NCBI GenBank assembly: GCA_913054455.1
Contig: CAJXIL010000014.1
Span: 1-42,381 of the forward strand
DNA length: 42,381 nt
Direction: 5' to 3'
From: an uncultured Roseobacter sp.
GTDB taxonomy: Bacteria > Pseudomonadota > Alphaproteobacteria > Rhodobacterales > Rhodobacteraceae
In this document: one piece after another, positions 25,793-34,275 of the stretch
Layout of the letters: every line of letters begins with the position of its first letter
Position numbering within the stretch: position 1 is the first letter of the stretch
Notes under the pieces: generated by a model
Told to the model about the DNA's origin: nothing
The model's input: only the letters and a program-made list of their open reading frames with translations
The model's database searches: none
Translations under genes and position numbers: made by a program

Positions 25793-27589
25793 ATGAACGA
25801 CAGCACAAGCGACAACAGCCAGCCCCAGTATCAAGTCCTGGCGCGGAAATACCGCCCCGAGACATTTGCCGATCTGGTCGGTCAGGACGCCATGGTGAGA
25901 ACGTTGAAAAATGCGTTTGAAACCAATCGCATCGCCCAGGCCTTTGTCATGACCGGTATTCGCGGAACCGGTAAAACCACCACAGCGCGGATCATCGCCA
26001 AGGGCATGAACTGCATCGGCCCTGACGGCACTGGTCAGCCGACCACCGAACCCTGTGGCGTCTGCGAGCATTGCACCGCGATCATGGAAGGTCGCCATGT
26101 CGATGTGATGGAGATGGATGCTGCCAGCCGCACCGGTGTGGGCGACATTCGTGAAATCATCGATTCGGTTCAGTACCGTGCAGCCTCTGCCCGCTATAAG
26201 ATCTATATCATCGATGAAGTGCATATGCTCTCCACCAGCGCCTTTAACGCGCTGCTGAAAACCCTGGAAGAGCCACCTGCCCACGTCAAATTCATCTTTG
26301 CCACCACCGAGATCCGCAAAGTGCCCGTGACAGTTCTGTCCCGTTGCCAACGCTACGACCTGCGCCGGATTGAGCCCGAAGTGATGATCGCGCTGATGCG
26401 CAAAATCGCCACAGCTGAGGGCGCCGAGATCACCGAGGATGCCTTGGCTCTGATCACCCGCGCCGCAGAAGGCTCGGTCCGCGACGCCACCTCACTGCTG
26501 GATCAGGCGATTTCCCATGGCGCGGGCGAAACCACTGCCGATCAGGTCCGCGCCATGCTGGGTCTAGCCGACCGCGGGCGGGTGCTGGATTTGATGGACA
26601 TGGTCCTGCGCGGCGATGCCGCCGGGGCCCTGACCGAGTTGAGCGCCCAATATGCCGAGGGTGCAGACCCCTTGGCCGTGCTACGTGATCTGGCAGAGAT
26701 CACCCATTGGGTTTCGGTGGTGAAAATCACCCCTGATGCCGCAGAAGACCCTACAGTCAGCCCAGATGAACGCGCCCGTGGTCAGCACATGGCTGAAACC
26801 TTGGCCATGCGGGTGCTAACGCGGATGTGGCAGATGCTGCTCAAGGCACTGGAGGAGGTCGCCGCCGCACCCAACGCAATGATGGCGGCTGAAATGGCGG
26901 TGATCCGCCTCACCCATGTAGCCGATTTGCCCAGCCCAGAAGAGCTGATCCGGAAACTACAGGACACGCCTCCTCCTCCGCCAAATGGCGGCCCTGGTGG
27001 TGGAATGGCCTCAGCTGGCTATGGCACGACCTCCGCACCCATGCAGAACATGGCATCGCCTGCGGCGGGCGGCGGCGCTCCTAACGGCGCGCCGGTTGCG
27101 CAGGGCGGCAATGGCACCGCGACAGCGCTGGCCCCGGAAACACTACAGGCCCTGGCCCGCTACCCCAGTTTTGAACATGTGGTTGAGCTGATCCGCCAGC
27201 GTCGCGACGGGCTTTTGCTGGAATATGTAAAGACCTATCTGCGTCTGGTCTCTTATCAGCCAGGCCGGATCACCATCCAACCAACTGCGGATGCGCCCAA
27301 GGACCTAGCCGCCCGCTTGGGGCAGCAACTGCAGAACTGGACTCAGGCCCGCTGGATCATCTCGTTGGAGAACGAGGGCGGCGGGGACACCATCACCGAG
27401 CTGGAAAATGCCGCAGAAAACGCTCTACGTGCCAAGGCCAGTGAACACCCTCTGGTGCAGGCGGTTATGGAGAACTTCCCTAAGGCCAAGATCACCCGCA
27501 TCCGTACCGCACAGGAACTGGCAGCCGAGGTCGAAGCCGAAGCCCTGCCTGAGGTGGAAGACGAATGGGATCCCTTCGAGGAAGACTAG
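25793..27589 (+). CDS. dnaX: DNA polymerase III subunits gamma/tau
   Basis: A 598 aa clamp-loader ATPase that places the sliding clamp on DNA and couples polymerases at the fork. AAA+ motifs: Walker A GIRGTGKTTTA (about residue 53), the zinc module with CGVCEHC (~90), Walker B YIIDEVHML (~140), sensor 1 IFATTE, and the arginine-finger SRC in VLSRCQRYDLRR. A Gly/Ala/Pro-rich linker (~395-445) leads to the tau C-terminal domain. The start MNDSTSDNSQ at 25793 is chosen because upstream codons are not conserved-looking. No obvious A-run slippery site was seen, so a separate short gamma product is not predicted. Genes downstream keep the usual dnaX-ybaB order. Confidence 0.97.
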   Translation: MNDSTSDNSQPQYQVLARKYRPETFADLVGQDAMVRTLKNAFETNRIAQAFVMTGIRGTGKTTTARIIAKGMNCIGPDGTGQPTTEPCGVCEHCTAIMEGRHVDVMEMDAASRTGVGDIREIIDSVQYRAASARYKIYIIDEVHMLSTSAFNALLKTLEEPPAHVKFIFATTEIRKVPVTVLSRCQRYDLRRIEPEVMIALMRKIATAEGAEITEDALALITRAAEGSVRDATSLLDQAISHGAGETTADQVRAMLGLADRGRVLDLMDMVLRGDAAGALTELSAQYAEGADPLAVLRDLAEITHWVSVVKITPDAAEDPTVSPDERARGQHMAETLAMRVLTRMWQMLLKALEEVAAAPNAMMAAEMAVIRLTHVADLPSPEELIRKLQDTPPPPPNGGPGGGMASAGYGTTSAPMQNMASPAAGGGAPNGAPVAQGGNGTATALAPETLQALARYPSFEHVVELIRQRRDGLLLEYVKTYLRLVSYQPGRITIQPTADAPKDLAARLGQQLQNWTQARWIISLENEGGGDTITELENAAENALRAKASEHPLVQAVMENFPKAKITRIRTAQELAAEVEAEALPEVEDEWDPFEED

Positions 27590-27978
27590 CTCTCCTTTGG
27601 GCATCAGCCGCGCTGTTCCCCTCTGCCGCCATGGCAGAGGTTTGCGACAAGGTACGCCCCTTGTGGTCCCCCTCCTCCGGTCCGGCCTCTGCTTGGGATG
27701 AGCTTATTGCCCTATCCAGCCTGCCCATAACCCTGTCACTGAGTGCCCTGACGATCCTGGCGCTTCTCACACGGTGGCGCCTGCTCGCGGCGGTCACTGC
27801 GCTTCTTTGGGCTGGGCTGGCGACAATTGTCGCCTATGACAATTATGGCCCCATTCTCGACGATGTCCGCTACTTTGCCATTAAAGAAGGCTGCATCGGG
27901 TCACCGCACTTGTTCATCGCGCTTGCAATTGCGATATGTGCGGGGATGATTTACGGCGCGCTGCGCCACCGTAGTTAG
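27565..27978 (+). CDS. Small membrane protein between dnaX and ybaB
   Basis: A 137 aa protein with a signal-peptide-like N-terminus (LALLWASAALFPSAAMAEV) and three further hydrophobic segments (about residues 49-68, 70-90 and 114-132). Its ATG at 27565 overlaps the dnaX end by 25 bases in another frame. Two cysteines (EVCDKV and KEGCIG) flank the membrane segments. Family not recognised. It is probably cotranscribed with dnaX and ybaB. Confidence 0.65.
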   Translation: MGSLRGRLALLWASAALFPSAAMAEVCDKVRPLWSPSSGPASAWDELIALSSLPITLSLSALTILALLTRWRLLAAVTALLWAGLATIVAYDNYGPILDDVRYFAIKEGCIGSPHLFIALAIAICAGMIYGALRHRS

Positions 27979-27988
27979 GAGAATACAG

Positions 27989-28333
27989 ATGCTCAAAGGC
28001 CTCGGCGGTCTTGGCGACATGGCCAAGATGATGAAATCGGCACAGGAACTGCAGACCAAAATGGCAGAGATGCAGGAAGAACTGCACAATGTCATGGTGG
28101 TGGGTGAGGCAGGGGCCGGCCTGGTCAAAGCCACGGCCTCGGCCAAGGGTGAGCTGAAAGAGCTCGACATTGATCCGTCGATCTTTTCCGGTGATGACAA
28201 AGAAGTTGTCGAGGACCTAATCTTGGCCGCAATCAAGGATGCCCAATCCAAAGCGGCCGTGAAGGCGCAGGAAGAAATGGCCAACCTCACCGAGAGCATG
28301 GGCCTGCCTAAGGATATCAAGCTGCCGTTCTAA
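27989..28333 (+). CDS. ybaB: Nucleoid-associated protein YbaB/EbfC
   Basis: A 114 aa DNA-binding protein that dimerises into a tweezer shape. The N-terminal helix MAKMMKSAQELQTKMAEMQEE has been kept short here: residues ~10-30 are the coiled helix; then VVGEAGAGLVKATASAKGE and the C-terminal helix region DLILAAIKDAQSKA follow, as in the family. GGAG lies upstream of the ATG. A hairpin terminator follows at 28361-28387. Confidence 0.95.
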   Translation: MLKGLGGLGDMAKMMKSAQELQTKMAEMQEELHNVMVVGEAGAGLVKATASAKGELKELDIDPSIFSGDDKEVVEDLILAAIKDAQSKAAVKAQEEMANLTESMGLPKDIKLPF

Positions 28334-28360
28334 ACTCGCAGCATTGAGATCAGAGCTAGA

Positions 28361-28387
28361 AAGGCGGCCCACTGGGGGCGCCTTTTG
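28361..28387 (+). terminator. Terminator after ybaB
   Basis: Arms AAGGCG (28361-28366) and CGCCTT (28379-28384) followed by T residues. Confidence 0.7.
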
Positions 28388-28443
28388 CGATTAAAGTTCG
28401 GGCCGCGGCATGGCCAAGCCTTACATTTAGGAACAGCGCAAAG

Positions 28444-28477
28444 AAAAACGCGGCCCCCACCAGGGAGACCGCGTTTT
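28444..28477 (-). terminator. Terminator after cspA
   Basis: On the minus strand, AAAACGCGG pairs with CCGCGTTTTT, ending in a T-run just behind the cspA stop. Confidence 0.85.
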
Positions 28478-28499
28478 CAAAATTTCGTCTCGAAAAGGC

Positions 28500-28706
28500 T
28501 TAGGCCAGTTCGAGGTTCACAGCGGACTCACGACCGTCGCGGCCGGGTTCGATGTCGAAGGTCACTTTCTGGTTGTCGGCCAGACCGGTCAGACCGGAAC
28601 GCTCAACAGCAGAAATGTGAACAAATACGTCTTTGCTGCCGCCATCGGGGGCAATGAAGCCGAAGCCTTTGGTCGAGTTAAACCATTTTACGGTGCCTGA
28701 AGCCAT
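28500..28706 (-). CDS. cspA: Cold-shock protein
   Basis: A 68 aa single cold-shock domain with RNP1 (KGFGFIAP) and RNP2 (DVFVHISA), binding single-stranded RNA and DNA to prevent structure formation. [14 protein letters not shown] is the standard start. A long upstream region without a gene (28707-29258, shared with recR) may contain an extended 5' leader as is usual for cold-shock genes, but no specific element was identified. Confidence 0.96.
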   Translation of the reverse strand: MASGTVKWFNSTKGFGFIAPDGGSKDVFVHISAVERSGLTGLADNQKVTFDIEPGRDGRESAVNLELA

Positions 28707-29258
28707 GTCCGTAATCTCCTATAATTTGCTGCCCGCGTTGGTGCGGCAGCCCGGCGTGGTAGGTCTGGATCGAAAGACTGAACGCCGTTAACGGGAGACA
28801 GTGGGTCGAAAAAGAAAAACGTTAGCAGGGCCTATATGCGCGCAGGTTCTTCTTTTTTCAAGGGTGAATATGTGATTGTGGTCTGCTAATGGGCATGCGA
28901 GCTGATGCTCACCTGGAATGACAGCGAAACCAATTGGGCATAAAAATATACCCCAAAACCTGTTTGCATTTCGTCACGTCGCAATTGGGCCAGCTCTTTT
29001 CCTATCCTTTCTGCAACGGTATCCTACCGCGATTGAGTAAGAAAGCGCGACTGAAACGGCTGCGACCTGCCCCAATGAGCCCGTTTTGCCAAACCCTCTT
29101 TTGATTCGATTGTCCACTTTCAGCGGCTGTTGAAAATCCCTCAGCCCCTCCCGCGCTCTTGTTCAATCGTGGCAACAAAGCTCGTGCAGTCAGGCCATAG
29201 GCCTTGCAGCACTGTGGTGGTTTGAGCCTATATGCGTCAATTGCAAAGGATCGCAAAC

Positions 29259-29858
29259 ATGAGTGACGATAGCATCAGCGAGATAGAGCATCTGATTGCT
29301 CTGATGGCTAAACTGCCTGGCATGGGCCCGCGCTCGGCGCGCCGCGCGGTTCTGCATCTTATTCGCAAACGAACGCTGCTGCTCACTCCTTTGGCCGATA
29401 GCCTAAGCCAGGTCGCCTCGAGTGCGCGAGAATGTCTGAACTGTGGCAATGTCGGCACCCAAGACATCTGTGGCATCTGCTCCGATGAGAGGCGCGCTAA
29501 TGGAATGATCTGCGTGGTAGAAACTGTCTCGGACCTATGGGCGATGGAGCGCGCTGCCAGCTTTAAGGGCCGCTACCATGTCTTGGGGGGCACCCTGTCG
29601 GCGCTGGACGCCATTGGCCCCGAGGAGCTGCGCATTCCGCGACTAGTGGACCGGGTCGCAAGTGAGGGCGTGCGCGAGGTGATCTTGGCGCTCAACGCCA
29701 CCATCGACGGACAAACCACGGCCCATTACATCGCTGACCAATTGGAAAGTCAGGTCCAGCTCACCACACTGGCCCAGGGGGTGCCTATCGGCGGCGAACT
29801 TGACTATCTGGATGATGGTACCATCATCGCAGCCCTGAGAGCACGTAAGACACTTTAG
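29259..29858 (+). CDS. recR: Recombination protein RecR
   Basis: A 199 aa protein that works with RecF and RecO to load RecA at gaps. A helix-hairpin-helix ([17 protein letters not shown], about residues 13-29) is followed by a four-cysteine zinc finger (CLNCGN and CGICSD, about 58-75), then a Toprim domain ([15 protein letters not shown]) and the Walker-like C-terminus ([15 protein letters not shown]). AAAGGA precedes the ATG at 29259; an earlier frame start at 29232 is unlikely. Confidence 0.97.
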   Translation: MSDDSISEIEHLIALMAKLPGMGPRSARRAVLHLIRKRTLLLTPLADSLSQVASSARECLNCGNVGTQDICGICSDERRANGMICVVETVSDLWAMERAASFKGRYHVLGGTLSALDAIGPEELRIPRLVDRVASEGVREVILALNATIDGQTTAHYIADQLESQVQLTTLAQGVPIGGELDYLDDGTIIAALRARKTL

Positions 29859-29905
29859 CGTTTTACGTTACTACCAAGCCCGTTTCCTCCGAACGCACCC
29901 CAATG

Positions 29906-29937
29906 AAAAAGGCCACACCTCGAAGGGCGTGGCCTTT
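29906..29937. terminator. Bidirectional terminator recR/trcR
   Basis: AAAAAGGCCAC pairs with GTGGCCTTT; A-run on one side and T-run on the other serve both convergent genes. Confidence 0.85.
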
Positions 29938-29963
29938 AGAACTTGTACGCCTGAGGCAGCAAA

Positions 29964-30731
29964 TTAGCCGCGTGGATCGTCGGAGTTGTCGTCCTCGTCT
30001 TCATCGCTGGCGTCGGGCAGGTTAAAGAAGCTATCCGCATCGGCCATCGGGTCAGACGTGGGGCGCGGGCTCTCACTACCGCCCAGAGTGAAGCCTTCCA
30101 GACCTTCAATCCCGGCCGGAATTTTGGGCTCTGCATCCATGCCGAGTGATTGCTCGGTAGAAACCAGCTTGCGACGCTCGTCGTCGCTCATCACGCCGCC
30201 TTCTGCAGCCTTCTTGGCAGCGGCCTTCTGCACGATCATGTCCAGTTCGGACTGTTTACACAGGCCCAGCGCAACCGGGTCAATCGGCTGCATGTTGGAA
30301 ATGTTCCAATGTGTGCGTTCGCGGATCGACTGGATGGTTGGCTTCGTGGTGCCAACCAGTTTGGCAATCTGGCCATCCGACAGCTCGGGGTGAAATTTCA
30401 CCAGCCAAAGGATCGAATTGGGCCGGTCCTGACGTTTGGACAGCGGCGTGTAGCGCGGACCACGGCGTTTTTCTTCGCCAGCTGCAGCGGCGTTGAACTT
30501 AAGCTTCAGCTTATGGAGCGGGTTGGCCTCTGCCTTGTCGATCTCATCCTGGGTCAGCTGGTTGTTGGTCACGGGATCAAACCCTTTGACGCCTGTGGCC
30601 ACATCGCCATCGGCGATGCCCTGAATTTCCAACTCGTGCATGCCGACGAAATCCGCAATCTGCTTGAAGCTGATCGTGGTATTGTCCACCAGCCACACGG
30701 CGGTTGCCTTGGTCATCAATGGTTTTGCCAT
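29964..30731 (-). CDS. trcR: Cell cycle transcriptional regulator TrcR (DUF1013)
   Basis: A 255 aa protein of the DUF1013 family, restricted to alphaproteobacteria. It begins MAKPLMTKATAVWLVDNTT (ATG 30731); an upstream ATG at 30764 is less likely. Two helix-turn-helix-like segments are visible: ISFKQIADFVGMHELEIQ (about residues 21-38) and LSDGQIAKLVGTTKPTIQ. The C-terminus is acidic and disordered (DASDEDEDDNSDD). Relatives are annotated as cell-cycle regulators acting on transcription; the targets are not visible here. Confidence 0.9.
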   Translation of the reverse strand: MAKPLMTKATAVWLVDNTTISFKQIADFVGMHELEIQGIADGDVATGVKGFDPVTNNQLTQDEIDKAEANPLHKLKLKFNAAAAGEEKRRGPRYTPLSKRQDRPNSILWLVKFHPELSDGQIAKLVGTTKPTIQSIRERTHWNISNMQPIDPVALGLCKQSELDMIVQKAAAKKAAEGGVMSDDERRKLVSTEQSLGMDAEPKIPAGIEGLEGFTLGGSESPRPTSDPMADADSFFNLPDASDEDEDDNSDDPRG

Positions 30732-30877
30732 GTGCTCATCTCCTAAACCTACATCTTGCCCCAAAATACAACTTTCCCGCCGCCTGAATTAGGCTGCCCC
30801 GGTGGTTTGGGGTCGGTTTCCATTGTCGGGGAACTTCAGTCCTATATAGTCGCGCTGTTTTCATAAGGAAAGAGGCG

Positions 30878-31525
30878 ATGCACAGGTTCTTGTTCGCAGC
30901 AATTTTGGCCCTCACCGGGATCTTTGCCCCTGCCGCTTGGGCAGATGGTGAAACGGCGGGTGAATTCGATTATTACGTATTGGCACTCAGCTGGTCGCCC
31001 AATTGGTGTGAGATAGAAGGCGATGCCAAAGGCTCTGACCAATGCGATCCGCGCCATGATTTTGGCTGGACCCTGCATGGGCTTTGGCCGCAGTTTCACC
31101 GAGGCTGGCCCAGCTATTGCAACACGCCCGAGGCCCCGCCCCGGCGCAGCGAGACCGCCGAAATGGCTGATATCATGGGAACTCCTGGCCTAGCCTGGCA
31201 CCAATGGAAGAAACACGGTACATGTTCAGGCCTATCAGCACATGGCTATCTGGATCTATCGCGCCACGCCTATGACAGCGTCAACCGCCCCGCAATCTTT
31301 CGCAAGCTTGACCGATCCGTGACCCTGCCTGCCAGCCTGATCGAAGAGGCCTTTCTCCAGGCCAACCCCGAATTTAACGCCGACAGTGTCACGGTAACCT
31401 GCCGGGACCACCACATACAGGAAGTTCGCCTGTGCCTGTCACGCGACATGCAGCCCGTGCCCTGTGGCCGGGATGTGATCAAGGATTGTTCGCTAAAGGA
31501 CGCGCTGTTTACCCCGGTTCGGTAG
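30878..31525 (+). CDS. Ribonuclease T2 family (RNase I-like)
   Basis: A 215 aa secreted RNase. A signal peptide (about residues 1-22, ending AAWA-DG) is followed by FDYYVLALSWSPNWC. The two active-site segments are present: WTLHGLWPQF (CAS I) and WHQWKKHGTCSG (CAS II), with the two catalytic histidines and the Glu/Lys position. Eight cysteines fit disulphides in the periplasm. It would degrade RNA to nucleoside 2',3'-cyclic phosphates, the substrates of the cpdB-like enzyme at 20234, though the genes are not adjacent. Confidence 0.93.
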   Translation: MHRFLFAAILALTGIFAPAAWADGETAGEFDYYVLALSWSPNWCEIEGDAKGSDQCDPRHDFGWTLHGLWPQFHRGWPSYCNTPEAPPRRSETAEMADIMGTPGLAWHQWKKHGTCSGLSAHGYLDLSRHAYDSVNRPAIFRKLDRSVTLPASLIEEAFLQANPEFNADSVTVTCRDHHIQEVRLCLSRDMQPVPCGRDVIKDCSLKDALFTPVR

Positions 31526-31570
31526 GCCAAATGTTTGGCGCATAGAATCATGGTTTGGCACTCAAAACGC

Positions 31571-31602
31571 AAAAGGCGCGATCTTGATCAGAGCGCGCCT
31601 TT
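31571..31602. terminator. Bidirectional terminator
   Basis: AAAGGCGCG and CGCGCCTTT arms between two convergent genes, with A- and T-runs on opposite sides. Confidence 0.85.
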
Positions 31603-31626
31603 GTTCGCTTGCGATCGATGGCCCGC

Positions 31627-32622
31627 CTATTCGGTATCCCCCGCGACCTTTAGAACGATCTTGCCAATATGGCCCGAGCTCTCCATCCGCGCGTGGGCAG
31701 CTGCAGCCTCTTCCAGTCGGAATTCGCTGTCCATGACCGGTGCGAGTTTACCGGCCTCGATTAAGGGCCAAACCACCTCGAACAGATCCTGGGCAATGCG
31801 CGCCTTGGCAAGGTCGCTTTGTGGGCGCAGCGTGGATCCGGTCACCGTCAGGCGGCGCGCCATGATCTGGGCAAAGTTCAGCTCAGCCTTGGGGCCGGAC
31901 AGAAAGGCGATGTGCACCATGCGGCCATCATCTGCGAGAGTTTTGATATTGCGAGGAATATAGTCGCCGCCCACCATGTCGAGGATTAGGTTCGCGCCGC
32001 CCTCAGTGCGCAGCACTTCGACAAAATCCTCAGTCTTGTAATTGATAGCGCGTTCTGCCCCAAGATCCAGACAGGCCTGACATTTCTCATCCGATCCCGC
32101 AGTGGTGAAGACCCGCGCCCCCAGGGCCGAGGCCAGTTGGATCGCTGTCGTGCCAATGCCGGACGATCCGCCATGGACCAAAAACCGCTCGCCGGCCTCC
32201 AGCCCGCCACGGGTGAAGACATTGGACCAGACGGTAAAGCAGGTTTCCGGTAGGCAGGCCGCCTGTTTCAGGCTCATACCGTCGGGAATGGGCAGGCAAT
32301 GCGCCGCTGGGGTCGCAACATATTCGGCATATCCGCCGCCGGGGAGAAGGGCACAGACCCGATCCCCAATTTCCAATCCGGTGACACCAGCGCCCAGCGC
32401 AACAACTTCGCCCGCCGCCTCCAACCCAGGCAGATCGCTGGCGCCGGGGGGCGGGTTATAGGCACCGGCCCGTTGCAGCGCATCGGGCCGGTTGACGCCT
32501 GCATAGGCCACCTTCAGCACCACTTGACCATGGCTTGGCTGGGGCATGGGGCGTTGGGTGAGAGTCAGAACTTCTGGCCCGCCTGGGGTGGAAATTTCAA
32601 TGGCACGCATCATGTCGCTCAT
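31627..32622 (-). CDS. NAD(P)H quinone oxidoreductase (PIG3-like MDR)
   Basis: A 331 aa member of the medium-chain dehydrogenase superfamily, zinc-free quinone oxidoreductase branch. N-terminal catalytic domain with YAGVNRPDALQRAGAY and PGLEAAGEVVALG; nucleotide-binding motif LVHGGSSGIGTTAIQLA (about residues 145-161); C-terminal GHIGKIVLK. It reduces quinones with NAD(P)H. The start MSDMMRAIEI at 32622 may instead be the ATG nine bases on. Zinc-ligand residues are absent. Convergent with the RNase gene. Confidence 0.92.
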   Translation of the reverse strand: MSDMMRAIEISTPGGPEVLTLTQRPMPQPSHGQVVLKVAYAGVNRPDALQRAGAYNPPPGASDLPGLEAAGEVVALGAGVTGLEIGDRVCALLPGGGYAEYVATPAAHCLPIPDGMSLKQAACLPETCFTVWSNVFTRGGLEAGERFLVHGGSSGIGTTAIQLASALGARVFTTAGSDEKCQACLDLGAERAINYKTEDFVEVLRTEGGANLILDMVGGDYIPRNIKTLADDGRMVHIAFLSGPKAELNFAQIMARRLTVTGSTLRPQSDLAKARIAQDLFEVVWPLIEAGKLAPVMDSEFRLEEAAAAHARMESSGHIGKIVLKVAGDTE

Positions 32623-32747
32623 TCGCGGAATCCTTGTTGTCTTAGCCCAGCCCTCAAGGGCCGACCTCTTTTGTTTTGCAAACTAACCTGATCGGAATGA
32701 CAGGCAAAGCCCAGCCTATAGCTACGTCACAAACAGAGATATCGATC

Positions 32748-33446
32748 CTAATCCTGACGTCCTGGCAGATCATCACGGGCAGCAGGTGGTTTGATGTGGG
32801 ACGACAGCCACTCCGGTCCCGCCAGCAAAGGTTTGAGCAGGCGGTTTTTCCGCAGGCCTGCTTTCACCTTTTCAAACTGCATTACATTGTCGATACGCCG
32901 GTCGAGAAATTCCCAGGTCGCCTGATGATCGGGGCTGTCGTCCCCGAGCCAATAGAGCAGCGTCGAAGAGTAGACCCCCGACAGGATGGTGCGTTTGCTA
33001 TACCAGTTCAAATCATCCGATGTGTCGCCAAGCGCTGTCCAGATCGCGTCACAGGTACCCCAAAGCGCCTTGGCCCCAGAGGCTGCATGTTGTGGCAGGG
33101 CAAAGAGCGTCACACCACGACGCACCGCTTCCTTATCCTCTGCTGCCTCTAACCGGTAGCGGATCATAGCGGCGATTCGGTCGCGATATCTCAGGTCTGA
33201 AAGGTCAGTCTCTGCCAAACTTGCCAGCATCATCTGATCGCCGCGCTGGTGGTAGGCCAGGGCTAGATCCACCGCGCCGCGCGGACAGGTCGCGCGCGCG
33301 AGCACCGGATTGGTACCCGTATCAGTGATCGCTGCCTCAAATGTAGCATCAGACCAGCCATCAAACACCACATGCAGCAGGGCGGCATCCAGCAATTGGG
33401 TCACCAGTTCGCGAGAAGAATCTGTCTGGTTTTCCTGGCTGTTCAT
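32748..33446 (-). CDS. COQ9 family ubiquinone biosynthesis protein
   Basis: A 232 aa COQ9-family protein. Typical features are the N-terminal segment LLDAALLHVVFDGWSDATFE, a TetR-like helical core, and the C-terminal helix RIDNVMQFEKVK. COQ9 binds lipid and presents ubiquinone intermediates to COQ7-type hydroxylases at the membrane. The gene is upstream of the quinone oxidoreductase gene on the same strand, separated by 125 bp, and could share a transcript. A divergent promoter region leads to rpsU. Confidence 0.93.
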   Translation of the reverse strand: MNSQENQTDSSRELVTQLLDAALLHVVFDGWSDATFEAAITDTGTNPVLARATCPRGAVDLALAYHQRGDQMMLASLAETDLSDLRYRDRIAAMIRYRLEAAEDKEAVRRGVTLFALPQHAASGAKALWGTCDAIWTALGDTSDDLNWYSKRTILSGVYSSTLLYWLGDDSPDHQATWEFLDRRIDNVMQFEKVKAGLRKNRLLKPLLAGPEWLSSHIKPPAARDDLPGRQD

Positions 33447-33599
33447 TGGGTTTCTCCCGGTCTGAAGTTACGCAGTCTTCCACGCCATATGGGGGGGCGC
33501 GCCTTGATATCACAGTACTAGACAAGAAACCGGAGCTTTGCTATATGGCCACTTCCTGCAAATCCTTGCAACTCTATCTAGAAAGGTGGTGAAAACCAC

Positions 33600-33806
33600 A
33601 TGCAGGTTAGTGTTCGTGACAACAATGTCGATCAGGCGCTCCGCGCTCTGAAGAAAAAGCTGCAGCGTGAAGGCGTCTTCCGCGAAATGAAGCTCAAGCA
33701 ACATTTCGAAAAGCCGTCCGAGAAAAAAGCGCGCGAGAAAGCTGAAGCGATCCGCCGTGCCCGTAAACTGGCACGTAAGAAAGCACAGCGCGAAGGTATG
33801 CTCTAA
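33600..33806 (+). CDS. rpsU: 30S ribosomal protein S21
   Basis: A 68 aa, highly basic S21 ([20 protein letters not shown]), a protein of the 30S platform near the anti-Shine-Dalgarno region. AGAAAGGTGGTG precedes the ATG. The length and the C-terminal [13 protein letters not shown] stretch agree with alphaproteobacterial S21. A terminator follows at 33861-33889. Confidence 0.97.
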   Translation: MQVSVRDNNVDQALRALKKKLQREGVFREMKLKQHFEKPSEKKAREKAEAIRRARKLARKKAQREGML

Positions 33807-33860
33807 GCTCCTTCTATCCGCCTTTTTGGCTTCCAGGTCTTTTCTGGACACAACGTTGAT

Positions 33861-33889
33861 GACCCCCGCGCCCTGGGCTCGGGGGTTTG
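33861..33889 (+). terminator. Terminator after rpsU
   Basis: ACCCCCG (33862-33868) pairs with CGGGGGT, followed by TTTGT. Confidence 0.75.
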
Positions 33890-34060
33890 TCATTTCTGGG
33901 TAGGTTTTCCTTCTGGCTGCGCAGCTAATTCTGGCCCCATTGGCCCAAGTGGACCCAGGCAAGATCAGAAAGATCTATCTTGGGCAGTTTATGAAAAAAT
34001 TCTGACCGCCTTAAACTTTAGCGTGTATTTATTTTTCAAAATCCCCTATAGTGAGTGAAC

Positions 34061-34239
34061 TGGGCGGCACCTCTGGGTTTCCCCGCCCATGTGCTTGCAG
34101 CCGGATTTGGAACACCCGGCTCTACCCGAGGTGGCATAGCGTCCCCCCCTACGTTGCGGCGCGCCTTGCTCCCCTGCGCTCAAGGCAAATGCCACCTCGG
34201 GGCCCCACTAAAGAACCTGAACCCAAGCACCAGCCGGGC
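34061..34239. ncRNA. Candidate structured RNA, three-way junction
   Basis: Nested perfect helices between rpsU and the P450 gene: TGGGCG/CGCCCA (34061-34066, 34084-34089); closing helix GTGCTTG/CAAGCAC (34091-34097, 34224-34230); AGCCGG/CCGGCT (34099-34104, 34116-34121); a 13 bp helix with arm CCCGAGGTGGCAT (34125-34137, 34189-34201) holding an inner GCCTTG/CAAGGC helix (34163-34168, 34181-34186). The last three lie inside the second, so they form one junction. A TATAGT box at 34047-34052 could drive plus-strand transcription. No T-run terminator and no family match known to me; the strand is not certain. No protein gene is convincing in 33890-34275. Confidence 0.45.
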
Positions 34240-34275
34240 TGTAACTTCCCACCAGATAAGACAGGGTATGATCTA

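Noticed and set aside
29002-29256. An 84 aa frame antisense to the recR leader
   Set aside because: It runs over the recR ribosome site on the other strand and has no recognisable feature.
34061-34239. Naming the structured element as 6S RNA, tmRNA or RNase P RNA
   Set aside because: It lacks the long single hairpin of 6S, a tag reading frame of tmRNA, and the conserved core of RNase P.
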